This document shows, piece by piece, positions 31,911 through 39,180 of a stretch of 64,000 nt of DNA. The number at the start of each line of letters is the position of its first letter. Position 1 is the first letter of the stretch. The notes below the pieces were generated by a model. The model ran no database searches. It was not told the origin of the DNA and was given only the letters and a program-made list of their open reading frames with translations. The DNA lies in the NCBI GenBank assembly GCA_965202675.1, contig OZ241842.1, positions 1,674,001 to 1,738,000 of the forward strand, written 5' to 3'. The DNA comes from CATQHD01 sp965202675 (GTDB lineage Bacteria; Actinomycetota; Acidimicrobiia; Spongiisociales; Spongiisociaceae). The position numbers and the translations under genes were made by a program.

Positions 31911-33056
31911 TCAGTCGAGGTCCGGCCCGCTTCCGGCGGCTTCCGCCGCCTCGCGCCGGGACATCAGCTCGACGATGTCATCGGCCTGGGCCTGGGTAAT
32001 CACCCCATCGGACACCAACGCCGCCAACACATCCGCCGGACCGTCAAACCGATCCTCAAGCCCATCACCCTGCGACTCGAACCAAGCCTTGACAGCCGGG
32101 ACCTGATCCTCCGAGATCAAACCCTCGGAAGCCAACGCCTTGAGCAACATGTCAAGGTGCTCGCCGCGGTCCTGACTCTCGTACCGGGACATCAGCTCGA
32201 CGATGTCGTCGGCCTGGGCCTGGGTAATCACCCCATCGGACACCAACGCCGCCAACACATCCGCCGGACCGTCAAACCGATCCTCAAGCCCATCACCCTG
32301 CGACTCGAACCAAGCCTCGATAGCCGCGACCTGATCCTCCGAGATCAAACCCTCGGAAGCCAGCTTCGCCGCCAACCGGCCGAGGCCGGCCTTCTCGTCT
32401 GCTTCGAACTCGGCAATCAGCTCGGCGATGTCGTCGGCCTGGGCCTGGGTAATCACCCCATCGGACACCAACGCCGCCAACACATCCGCCGGACCGTCAA
32501 ACCGATCCTCGAGCCCGGAACCCTGCGACTCGAACCAAGCCTTGACATCCGGGATCTGATCCTCCGAGATCAAACCCTCGGAAGCCAACGCCTTGAGCAA
32601 CATGTCAAGGTGCTCGCCGCGGTCCTGACTCTCGTACCGGGACATCAGCTCGGCGATGTCGTCGGCCTGGGCCTGGGTAATCACCCCATCGGACACCAAC
32701 GCCGCCAACACATCCGCCGGACCGTCAAACCGATCCTCGAGCCCGGAACCCTGCGACTCGAACCAAGCCTCAATAGCCGCGGCCTGATCCTCCGAGATCA
32801 AACCCTCGGAAGCCAGCTTCGCCGCCAACCGGCTCAGCCCCTCCGCTTCCCGGTCCCGATCCCGATCAAGGCCTTGCCGGCCGTGTCCGTCCCCGTCGCT
32901 GTCGTCCACCGGCTCGGCCGGCCGTTCGGCGACGGTCGCGGCCGTCGCTGATGCCCGGGTGTCGGCGGTGGTCTCGCCGTCGCTGGCGGCGGCGATGACA
33001 GCGAACAAGGAAACAGCGGCCAGAAGGCCAACCATGATGGTCAGTGCCTTTTTCAC
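31911..33056 (-). CDS. Secreted protein of four 76-residue helical repeats, unknown function
   Basis: 381 residues from a GTG with GAAAGG upstream. Residues 1-25 form a signal peptide (MKKALTIMVGLLAAVSLFAV, cleavage near AAA-S). An acidic, Arg/Asp-rich linker follows to about residue 72. Four 76-residue repeats then alternate in ABAB order. Each has two short helix-turn-helix motifs, SEGLISEDQ...WFESQ and LVSDGVITQAQADDIAEL, which resemble SHOCT or DUF2680-type helical hairpins, though I cannot assign a family. The DNA repeats (228-bp unit, 456-bp AB pair) are nearly identical. The protein is strongly acidic. It lies upstream of, and on the same strand as, the giant surface protein but behind its own terminator, so a surface-related role is only a guess. 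Confidence 0.85.
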   Translation of the reverse strand: MKKALTIMVGLLAAVSLFAVIAAASDGETTADTRASATAATVAERPAEPVDDSDGDGHGRQGLDRDRDREAEGLSRLAAKLASEGLISEDQAAAIEAWFESQGSGLEDRFDGPADVLAALVSDGVITQAQADDIAELMSRYESQDRGEHLDMLLKALASEGLISEDQIPDVKAWFESQGSGLEDRFDGPADVLAALVSDGVITQAQADDIAELIAEFEADEKAGLGRLAAKLASEGLISEDQVAAIEAWFESQGDGLEDRFDGPADVLAALVSDGVITQAQADDIVELMSRYESQDRGEHLDMLLKALASEGLISEDQVPAVKAWFESQGDGLEDRFDGPADVLAALVSDGVITQAQADDIVELMSRREAAEAAGSGPDLD

Positions 33057-33186
33057 TGTTTTTCCTTTCTCGTCCGCAACGACCGGATTTCGATCGCGCT
33101 GTCAGCATCCCCCGCCGAAGTCAGAACAACTTGAGAGGGAGCTAAGGAACAGATGAGAAGAAAGGCATCGTCCAAAATGGCCGGAT

Positions 33187-33486
33187 CCACGGAATGACAA
33201 AAAATCGGTCAGATCCCCCGCAGGGTATTGACCATGTCACACCGATGCCGGATAATGAAGAAGCCAAAGCACCTCCGGTCCGCCGCCGGCGCAGACCGAG
33301 ACAGGGATCATCCTTCCGAACGCGATCCTCCGGGGTACTGACCGAACGCGTCCGGAACCCAGGCGGCGGAGGCGGGGGCCGGGCCCGCGAAGCGGAGCGA
33401 AGGGGCAGCGGGGCGGCGTTTTTCGCGTTCTTGGCGGGATTTGGGGGCAAGAAAGGGGCTTGACCAGGGGATTCACAGGAAGGTGG
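33187..33486 (+). repeat. Dispersed intergenic repeat, copy B (tail missing)
   Basis: Plus-oriented copy running from GGAATGACAAAAAATC to GGGGCTTGACCAGGGG. It keeps the promoter, CACCTCC (33270-33276), the hairpin and the GCGAAGC core. It lacks the GGATAGGGATGCC tail of copies A, C and D. A second CTTGACCAGGGGTTCG follows at about 33,533. No gene is seen between 33,057 and 33,585. Confidence 0.8.
33228..33256 (+). promoter_or_regulatory. Promoter-like pair in dispersed repeat copy B
   Basis: TTGACC, a 17-bp spacer, GATAAT. It reads toward the 3' end of the convergent sulfurtransferase gene, so any transcript would be antisense to that gene or stop before it. Confidence 0.6.
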
Positions 33487-33585
33487 TTTGCCGTCGGTAC
33501 GGAGTCAAGCCGGGTGGTGGGGTGGGCAAGGGCTTGACCAGGGGTTCGCCGGAAGGGTTTCGGGGTGGTCGAAGGAGGGTTCGGC

Positions 33586-34437
33586 TCAACTCGGAACGGC
33601 GCCCGGCAGAGGGCCGACGGCGGCGGGGTAACCGGAGGCCGACCAGTCGGACCATGAACCCGGGTAGAGGACCGCATCGGGATAACCCGCCAGATGCAGC
33701 GCCAGGATGTTGTGGCAGGCGGTAACCCCGCTCCCGCACGAGCTGACCACCGGCGCCGCCGGGTCGAGGCCCAGCCCGGCGAAGCGGGCCGCCAGCTCCT
33801 CGGGGGTCTTGAAGGTTCCGTCATCCCGGAGGTTCCCGCCGGTCGGGGCCGAGATCGAACCGGGGATGTGTCCGGCGACGGGGTCCACCGCCTCATCCTC
33901 TCCGCGGTAGCGCTCGGCGGGGCGGGCGTCGATCACCTGCACCGCCCCCAGCCGGGACCGGAGCGAGTCCCGGTCGATGGTCGGATAGGCGCCCGGCCGG
34001 GCCTCGAACACGGCCGGCGCGGCGGGCGGCTCGGGTCCCGACTCGACGGGGAAGCCCGACCCGGCCCAACGGCCGAAGCCGCCGTCCAGCACACTGACCC
34101 GCTCGTGGCCCGCATCGCGCAGCATCCACCAGAGCCGGGCCGCGATCGACCCGGGGCCCTGGTCGTAGGCCACCACATGATGACGGTTGCCGATACCCCG
34201 GCGGCCCAGCGCCTCGGCGAAGTTCTCCGGGTCGGGCAGGGGATGACGTCCGGGGCCCTCGGACGCGGCCAGGTCATCGTCGAGGTCCATATATACGGCC
34301 CCCGGAATGCGGCCCTCCCCGTATCGGCGGCGGCCTTTTCCCGGCTCGCCCAGGTACCACCTGGTGTCCACCGCCCGGACGCCGGGGTCGTCCAGCCGCT
34401 CCGACAGCCAGGTGCAGGAAACCAGCGGGCTGTTCAC
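33586..34437 (-). CDS. sseA: 3-mercaptopyruvate / thiosulfate sulfurtransferase (tandem rhodanese)
   Basis: 283 residues, the usual size of two-domain rhodaneses. The N-terminal domain (about 1-135) carries DTRWYLGEPGKG and HVVAYDQG, and lacks the catalytic Cys. The C-terminal domain (about 150-275) carries VIDARPAERYRGE, HIPGSISAPTGGN and the active-site loop CGSGVTACHN, where the first Cys takes up sulfur. CGSGVTA is the loop type of mercaptopyruvate sulfurtransferases. It transfers sulfane sulfur from mercaptopyruvate or thiosulfate to thiols or cyanide in the cytosol. Its ATG overlaps the stop of the upstream gene by four bases, so the two are translationally coupled. A SAM riboswitch and OsmC gene lie nearby, but on the other strand. 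Confidence 0.93.
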   Translation of the reverse strand: MNSPLVSCTWLSERLDDPGVRAVDTRWYLGEPGKGRRRYGEGRIPGAVYMDLDDDLAASEGPGRHPLPDPENFAEALGRRGIGNRHHVVAYDQGPGSIAARLWWMLRDAGHERVSVLDGGFGRWAGSGFPVESGPEPPAAPAVFEARPGAYPTIDRDSLRSRLGAVQVIDARPAERYRGEDEAVDPVAGHIPGSISAPTGGNLRDDGTFKTPEELAARFAGLGLDPAAPVVSSCGSGVTACHNILALHLAGYPDAVLYPGSWSDWSASGYPAAVGPLPGAVPS

Positions 34438-34871
34438 GCCGATCCCGCCGCCGCAGGCCCGCCGCCCGCCTCCTCTTTATCGTCTTGATCGTCCGCGCCG
34501 TCTTGATCGTCCGCGCCGCCCTCATCATCTGTGAGAATGTCTGCCGCCTCGTCTCCCGCGGTCTGATCCGGGCGGGCGCGGGCGGCGGCGCTGCGCACCG
34601 TGGCCCCCACCGCGTCCACCAGGGACCCGAAGGCGTCCTTGGCGCCCTTCCGCACTTCGGGGTCCCGGACGGTGGTCGACAGGGCCTGGCCCAACCCCTG
34701 GGCGGCAAACACGAAGTCCCCCCAGGCCTGGCGGAGCTCCTCCCAGGAGGGGCCTTCCTTGCTCTTGTCGTCGGTGAGGCCGGAACCCAGCAGGCCGCCC
34801 AGCTCGGCGAACCCGGTGGCGACCTGCTCCCAGGAACCCTCGGCTCTCCGGCCTTCTCTAACATCATCCAC
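34434..34871 (-). CDS. Conserved hypothetical protein with acidic low-complexity tail
   Basis: 145 residues from GTG 34871 with GGAGG five bases upstream. The core reads WEQVATGFAELGGLLGSGL, WEELRQAWGDFVFAAQGLGQ and AKDAFGSLVDAVGATVRSAA. These are amphipathic helices of a kind I associate with small uncharacterised actinobacterial proteins. The last 40 residues are acidic and repetitive (GGADDQDGADDQDDKEEAGG). No signal peptide or membrane segment is seen. It overlaps sseA by four bases (ATGA). Its start codon abuts that of the divergent exonuclease gene. The frame stays open upstream to about 35,801, but that extension is antisense to the exonuclease gene and is not real. Confidence 0.75.
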   Translation of the reverse strand: MDDVREGRRAEGSWEQVATGFAELGGLLGSGLTDDKSKEGPSWEELRQAWGDFVFAAQGLGQALSTTVRDPEVRKGAKDAFGSLVDAVGATVRSAAARARPDQTAGDEAADILTDDEGGADDQDGADDQDDKEEAGGGPAAAGSA

Positions 34872-35741
34872 GTGAACCTCCACCTGCTCGACGCTACCTA
34901 CGAGCTCTTCCGAGCCTACTTCGGTTTTCCCGATAGGAAGGCGCCTGACGGGTCGGAGGTGGGCGCCGTGTACGGCATCATCGACACCACCCTCCGCCTG
35001 CTCCGCCAGGACGGGGTAACGCATCTGGCCGCCGCCACCGACCAGGTGATCGAGTCGTTCCGCAACGGCCTGTTCGCCGGTTACAAGACCGGGGAGGGGG
35101 TGCCGCCGGACCTGATGAGCCAGTTCGCGCCGGCCGAGGAGGCGCTGGAGGCGCTGGGGGTGACGGTGTGGGCGATGCGTGAGTTCGAGGCGGACGACGC
35201 CCTGGCCACCGCCGCCCTGCGCTGGGCCGACGAGGTGGACAAGGTGGTAATCCTCAGCCCGGACAAGGACCTGGCCCAGTGCGTGATCGGGAACCGGGTG
35301 GTTACCTACAACCGGCGGGAGCGCAAGCAGGTAGACGAGGCCGGGGTGATGGAGAAGTTCGGGGTTCCGCCCGCTTCCATACCCGACTACCTGGCCCTGG
35401 TGGGGGACTCCGCCGACGGCATCCCCGGCATTCCCGGATGGGGCGCCAAGTCCACCGCAACGGTGCTGGGCAGATTCCTCCGCATCGAGCGCATCCCCCG
35501 CTCGCCCGATGAGTGGGGGGCGGCGGTGCGGGGGGCGGCCCGTCTGTCCGCCAACCTCGAGGCCGCCCGGCCGGAAGCGCTCCTGTACCGGAGGCTCACC
35601 ACCCTGCGCCGCGACGCCCCCCTGGCCGAATCCCTCGACGACCTCGAATGGCGGGGCGCCCGGCGCGGCCCCTTCACCGCCCTGTGCGGACGGCTGGGGT
35701 TCGGACGGCTGGAGAACCGCCCCCACCGCTGGCAGGAATAA
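34872..35741 (+). CDS. 5'-3' exonuclease of the FEN / Pol I N-terminal superfamily
   Basis: 289 residues from GTG 34872. The start matches the family beginning: VNLHLLDATYELFRAYFGFP, in which the first Asp is a metal ligand. Further acidic clusters are FEADDALATAA and ILSPDKDLAQCV, then DYLALVGDSADGIPGIPGWG, the helix-hairpin-helix with the last acidic ligands. It would remove flaps or RNA primers during replication and repair. It is a stand-alone version without a polymerase domain. There is no clear Shine-Dalgarno, but TCTAACAT lies just upstream, so a leaderless message is possible. A longer open frame from 34485 is antisense to the neighbouring gene and was rejected. Confidence 0.9.
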   Translation: MNLHLLDATYELFRAYFGFPDRKAPDGSEVGAVYGIIDTTLRLLRQDGVTHLAAATDQVIESFRNGLFAGYKTGEGVPPDLMSQFAPAEEALEALGVTVWAMREFEADDALATAALRWADEVDKVVILSPDKDLAQCVIGNRVVTYNRRERKQVDEAGVMEKFGVPPASIPDYLALVGDSADGIPGIPGWGAKSTATVLGRFLRIERIPRSPDEWGAAVRGAARLSANLEAARPEALLYRRLTTLRRDAPLAESLDDLEWRGARRGPFTALCGRLGFGRLENRPHRWQE

Positions 35742-35742
35742 C

Positions 35743-36300
35743 GCGGAATGACAAAAAAATCCGGCCGGATCCCCCACAAGGGTATTGACCTTGTCGCACA
35801 TATACCGGATAATGAAGGAGCCAAAGCACCTCCGGTCCGCCGCCGGCGCAGACCGAGACAGGGATCATCTTCCGAACGCGACCCTGCCGGGTACTGACCG
35901 AACGCGTCCGGATCCATGGTGGCGGCGGTGGGGGCCGGGCCCGCGAAGCGGGGCGAGGGGGTGGTGTTTTTCGCGTTCTTGCCGGGGGTAGGGGGCGGGA
36001 TAGGGGCTTGACCAAGGGGTTCGCAGGAAGCCCAGCCCCTGTAACGTCTCCACGTCAGCCCAAAGCAAGGCGGGATAGGGGCTTGACCAGGGGTTCGGAG
36101 GAAGGGTTCGGGCTTTCACGGTGGTTGGTGTTGTCTCTGCAAGGACGACCGGGTGTAGGAGGATGAACGGATAGAGATGCCTTCGCCGTTTCGTAGCAGG
36201 CGCAGCGCCCCCCCGCCCATGCTCATCGGGCAACACCATCCAACACTTTTGCCTGCGCAGGGGTGTCTTCCGGCGCCTATCCGCGCCCGTTCCGAGCCGG
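35743..36300 (+). repeat. Dispersed intergenic repeat, copy C (longest, with internal tail duplication)
   Basis: Starts two bases after the exonuclease stop with GGAATGACAAAAAAATC. It keeps the promoter, CACCTCC (35827-35833), hairpin, GCGAAGC core and TTTTT (35967-35971). The piece GCGGGATAGGGGCTTGACCA occurs twice (from about 35,996 and 36,072). The tail carries GGATAGAGATGCCTTCGCCG and then CCTATCCGCGCCCG, shared with copy A. No gene is seen between 35,742 and 36,525. Confidence 0.8.
35785..35813 (+). promoter_or_regulatory. Promoter-like pair in dispersed repeat copy C
   Basis: TTGACC, a 17-bp spacer that differs at several bases from copies A and B, and GATAAT. The hexamers and spacer length are kept while spacer bases changed. 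The predicted transcript would start near 35,820. Confidence 0.6.
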
Positions 36301-36336
36301 CTCGGAGCGCGGGCAAAGCCCCGGTCGGCTTCCGGC

Positions 36337-36365
36337 TTGACATTCCGGGGCGGTTGTGGTCTAAT
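36337..36365 (+). promoter_or_regulatory. Promoter of the SAM-riboswitch transcript
   Basis: TTGACA (36337-36342), a 17-bp spacer, TCTAAT (36360-36365). It is a near-consensus sigma70-type promoter whose predicted start, near 36,372, falls just before riboswitch stem P1. Confidence 0.8.
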
Positions 36366-36376
36366 TGAGGCAACGC

Positions 36377-36457
36377 GCTCATCCAGAGCGGTGGAGGGAC
36401 AGGCCCTTTGAAACCGCGGCAACCGCCCTGAGCGGTGCCAATGCCTGATCGATGAGT
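36377..36457 (+). ncRNA. SAM-I (S-box) riboswitch
   Basis: Closing stem GCTCATC (36377-36383) pairs with GATGAGT (36451-36457). Inside are the S-box signatures GGTGGAGGGAC, GGCCCTTTGAAACC, GGCAACC, the P3 hairpin ACCGC-CCTGA-GCGGT, and GGTGCCAATGCC. It binds S-adenosylmethionine and usually represses methionine or cysteine genes. A strong hairpin (36460-36485) and the GAGAGGAG ribosome site of the next ORF (36510-36517) make up the likely expression platform. No U-run follows the hairpin, so control may act on translation. Confidence 0.93.
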
Positions 36458-36525
36458 CAGCCGATGCGGGAACTCCGCTTGCGGCGCTCAACGGGCGCGA
36501 CAAGAAGCGAGAGGAGCTATCACCG

Positions 36526-36633
36526 ATGGACACCCAGCACCTGCCGTTCCCCGCCCTGCGCGTGTACATGGAGTGTCTTGGCTCCCGGGCGGACCGCCCG
36601 GGCGGCCCCTCCGGCTGTCCTCGGCCCGTATAA
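36526..36633 (+). CDS. 35-residue ORF directly under the SAM riboswitch, unknown
   Basis: ATG with GAGAGGAG eight bases upstream is the first good start after the riboswitch. The product reads MDTQHLPFPALRVYMECLGS and then a Gly/Pro-rich end with a second Cys. I do not recognise it. The DNA contains a perfect inverted repeat, CCCGGGCG-GAC-CGCCCGGG (36584-36602), within the coding sequence. It could be a small protein, a leader peptide, or a truncated remnant of a longer methionine-pathway gene. Nothing is recognised between its stop and the OsmC gene at 36812. Confidence 0.55.
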   Translation: MDTQHLPFPALRVYMECLGSRADRPGGPSGCPRPV

Positions 36634-36811
36634 GCCGTCCGGGAGCAAAACTTCAGCCCGATCCGCCCGCGGCGGCGCGCCGTTCGACAGCGGATCCCCC
36701 CGAATTACCAGGGCTCTGTTCCGGGCCCGCGCCTAACAAATGCCGGAAGCCCGGTCGAGAGCCGCCCGCCGACCAACAGACCAATCAACCAGAATCAAAG
36801 GAGCAGCAACC

Positions 36812-37366
36812 ATGAGCACCGGAAAGATCAACGGTGTGAACACCACCGCCCTGCTGGGCGCCCGCGCCGCCCTCGGCGAGACGCCCGAAGCCGGCCGGTT
36901 CGTGTGGAAGGCCACCAACGAGTGGCTGCACGGCACCCACAGCAAGTCGTCCGTCAGCAGCTACTTCGGGCTGGGCGACGACCATGACCACACCAGCGAG
37001 TTCGAGTTCGAAGCCGACCATCCTCTGGTGTTTGCCGCCGAGGACAACGCCGCCACCCCGGTGGAGATCGTCCTGGTCGGCCTGGCCAGCTGCCTGACGG
37101 CCGGCGTGGCCGCGGTGGCCGAGAACCGGGAGATCAAACTGCGGTCGGTGAAGGCCACCCTGGAAGCCGACATGGACATAGCCGGCATCCTCGGCGCCGA
37201 CCCCGAAGTCCGCAACGGGTTCAGCGACGTCCGGGTCAAGTACGACATCGACGCCGACGACGCGACCCGGGAAGACCTGGAAGCGCTGGTGGCCCAGTCG
37301 CAGAAGGTCTCGGCGGTCTTCGACATCATGACCAACCCCACCAACGTTACGGTCGAGGTCGCCTGA
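36812..37366 (+). CDS. OsmC-family protein
   Basis: 184 residues from ATG 36812, preceded by AAAGGAG nine bases upstream. An in-frame extension to 36740 has no ribosome site. The core has EADHPLVFAAEDNAATPVE, then VGLASCLTAGVAAVAENREI, holding the Cys that OsmC/Ohr proteins use against organic hydroperoxides, then a C-terminal FDIMTNPTNVTVEVA. Only one of the two usual redox Cys residues is obvious, so peroxidase activity is not certain. It probably lies in the SAM-riboswitch transcript and is followed 16 bp later by a flavoprotein, which points to thiol or sulfur chemistry. Confidence 0.88.
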   Translation: MSTGKINGVNTTALLGARAALGETPEAGRFVWKATNEWLHGTHSKSSVSSYFGLGDDHDHTSEFEFEADHPLVFAAEDNAATPVEIVLVGLASCLTAGVAAVAENREIKLRSVKATLEADMDIAGILGADPEVRNGFSDVRVKYDIDADDATREDLEALVAQSQKVSAVFDIMTNPTNVTVEVA

Positions 37367-37382
37367 AACAGGCGGAGCGGTC

Positions 37383-38651
37383 GTGCGAACTACCACCGTC
37401 GTAATCGGGGCCGGGCACAACGGCCTGGCGGTCAGCCGCTTCCTCTCGGCGCGCTCCATCGACCACGTCGTCCTGGAGCGCGGCGAGGTGGCCAACTCGT
37501 GGCGTACGGAGCGCTGGGACTCCCTGCGCCTGCTCACGCCCAACTGGAAGACCAGCCTGCCCGGCTTCGACTACGACGGGGACGACCCGGACGGTTACAT
37601 GACCATGCCCGAGGTGGCGGACTTCATCGAACGGTACGCCGCGAAGACGAAGCCGCCCCTCGAAACCCTCACCACCGTCCTTTCGGTGCGCAGGAACGGA
37701 GCGGGCTACGAGGTGGAGACCGACCGCGGGACCTGGCGGTGCCGGTCGGTGGTGATGGCCAGCGGCGGATTCAACCTCCCGAAGAAGCCGCCCGTCGCCG
37801 ACGCCCTTCCCGCCTCGGTCGCCTCGGTGCACCCCCTCGACTACCGCCGCCCCTCGGACCTCCGGGCGGGGGGCGTGCTGGTGGTGGGGGCCTCGGCCAC
37901 CGGCATCCAGGTCGCCGAGGAAATCCACCGTTCGGGCCGCCCGGTGACGATTTCGGTCGGAGAGCATGTGCGGCTGCCCCGGCTGTACAGGAGCAAGGAC
38001 ATCCATTGGTGGCTGGATGAAGTCGGACTGAGCGACGAACGCTTCGACGAGGTGGACGACATCGTGCGGGTCCGACAGGTTCCCTCTCCGCAGCTGGTCG
38101 GGACGCCGGAGCACAAGACGCTCGACCTCAACTCCCTAACCGGCATCGGGGTGAGAATGGTGGGCCGGCTGGCCGATATCAGGGACGGGAAGGCGTTGCT
38201 GTCCGGCGGGCTCCGCAACAAGTGCAAGCGCGCCGACCTGAAGATGAACCGCCTCCTGGCCGAGATCGACGAATGGATCGACGAGAGGTGTCTCGAGGAC
38301 GAGTTCGGTCCGCCGCGCCGTTGGGAGCCCACCCGGGTCGAGGCGTCGCCGCCGATCAGCCTAGACCTCGAGGGGGGGGCAATACGGACGGTCTTCTGGG
38401 CCACGGGTTACCGGCCCGACTACTCATGGCTCGACGTTCCGGTCCTGGATCACCGGGGCCAGCTGCATCACGAGGGCGGGGTGGTGACCCGCTCGCCCGG
38501 TATGTACCGGATCGGACTGAACTTCCTCCGCCGGCGCAAGTCGAGCTTCATCCATGGGGCTGAGGACGACGCCCGCGACCTGGTGGATCACCTGGCCGCC
38601 TATCTGGAGGAGCGCGTAGTACCCGTGATGAGCAACGGAAAGGTACACTGA
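37383..38651 (+). CDS. FAD/NAD(P)-dependent monooxygenase-like oxidoreductase
   Basis: 422 residues from GTG 37383. The N-terminal FAD site is VVIGAGHNGLAVSRFL (about 6-21), a GxGxxG in which His-Asn replace the usual pair. A second Rossmann site for NAD(P) is GVLVVGASATGIQVAEEI (about 163-180), and the C-terminal FAD contact is VFWATGYRPDYSWLD. The layout matches single-component flavin monooxygenases and related putative oxidoreductases. The substrate cannot be read from sequence. It is 16 bp after the OsmC gene, so the two are an operon, plausibly under the SAM riboswitch. Confidence 0.87.
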   Translation: MRTTTVVIGAGHNGLAVSRFLSARSIDHVVLERGEVANSWRTERWDSLRLLTPNWKTSLPGFDYDGDDPDGYMTMPEVADFIERYAAKTKPPLETLTTVLSVRRNGAGYEVETDRGTWRCRSVVMASGGFNLPKKPPVADALPASVASVHPLDYRRPSDLRAGGVLVVGASATGIQVAEEIHRSGRPVTISVGEHVRLPRLYRSKDIHWWLDEVGLSDERFDEVDDIVRVRQVPSPQLVGTPEHKTLDLNSLTGIGVRMVGRLADIRDGKALLSGGLRNKCKRADLKMNRLLAEIDEWIDERCLEDEFGPPRRWEPTRVEASPPISLDLEGGAIRTVFWATGYRPDYSWLDVPVLDHRGQLHHEGGVVTRSPGMYRIGLNFLRRRKSSFIHGAEDDARDLVDHLAAYLEERVVPVMSNGKVH

Positions 38652-38669
38652 GCGAGTACCCGCCACAGC

Positions 38670-39125
38670 TCCATACTGCACCCAACCTACAACAAGAACC
38701 CCCACACCCCGCCATATTACACCCAACCTACAACAAGAACCCCCACACCCCGCCATATTACACCCAACCTACAACAAGAACCCCCACACCCCGCCATATT
38801 ACACCCAACCTACAACAAGAACCCCCACACCCCGCCATATTACACCCAACCTACAACAAGAACCCCCACACCCCGCCATATTACACCCAACCTACAACAA
38901 GAACCCCCACACCCCGCCATATTACACCCAACCTACAACAAGAACCCCCACACCCCGCCATATTACACCCAACCTACAACAAGAACCCCCACACCCCGCC
39001 ATATTACACCCAACCTACAACAAGAACCCCCACACCCCGCCATATTACACCCAACCTACAACAAGAACCCCCACACCCCGCCATATTACACCCAACCTAC
39101 AACAAGAACCCCCACACCCCGCTAT
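38670..39125. repeat. 41-bp satellite: ten identical tandem units plus two degenerate ends
   Basis: Unit begins GCCATATTACACCCAACCTA and ends CCCCCACACCCC; starts are at 38711 and every 41 bp to 39080. A degenerate unit precedes (about 38,670), and the last unit (39121) reads GCTATAGTG instead of GCCATATTA, creating a TATAGT -10-like box ahead of the Fic gene. The plus strand has only two G per unit. The minus strand carries GGGG-TGT-GGGGG and GGG runs that could form G-quadruplexes. There are no variable spacers, so it is not CRISPR. It fills the whole gap between the flavoprotein and Fic genes. Confidence 0.97.
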
Positions 39126-39180
39126 AGTGCTCGCACCGTTCAATAGGAACATCCCCGCTTTTGAGGAAGGCCCCGCGGCG

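Noticed and set aside
34485..34871. A 129-codon N-terminal extension of the exonuclease
   Set aside because: The extension is antisense to the hypothetical gene overlapping sseA and resembles no exonuclease; the family start LHLLDATYELFRAYF fits GTG 34872.
34872..35801. Upstream extension of the minus-strand hypothetical gene
   Set aside because: It lies opposite the exonuclease gene and is low-complexity; the GTG at 34871 has a ribosome site and precedes the conserved helices.
36460..36485. Hairpin after the SAM riboswitch as an intrinsic terminator
   Set aside because: The stem is strong but no U-run follows, so I treat it only as part of a possible expression platform.
38670..39125. Possible CRISPR array
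   Set aside because: Units are identical 41-mers joined head to tail with no variable spacers and no cas genes nearby.
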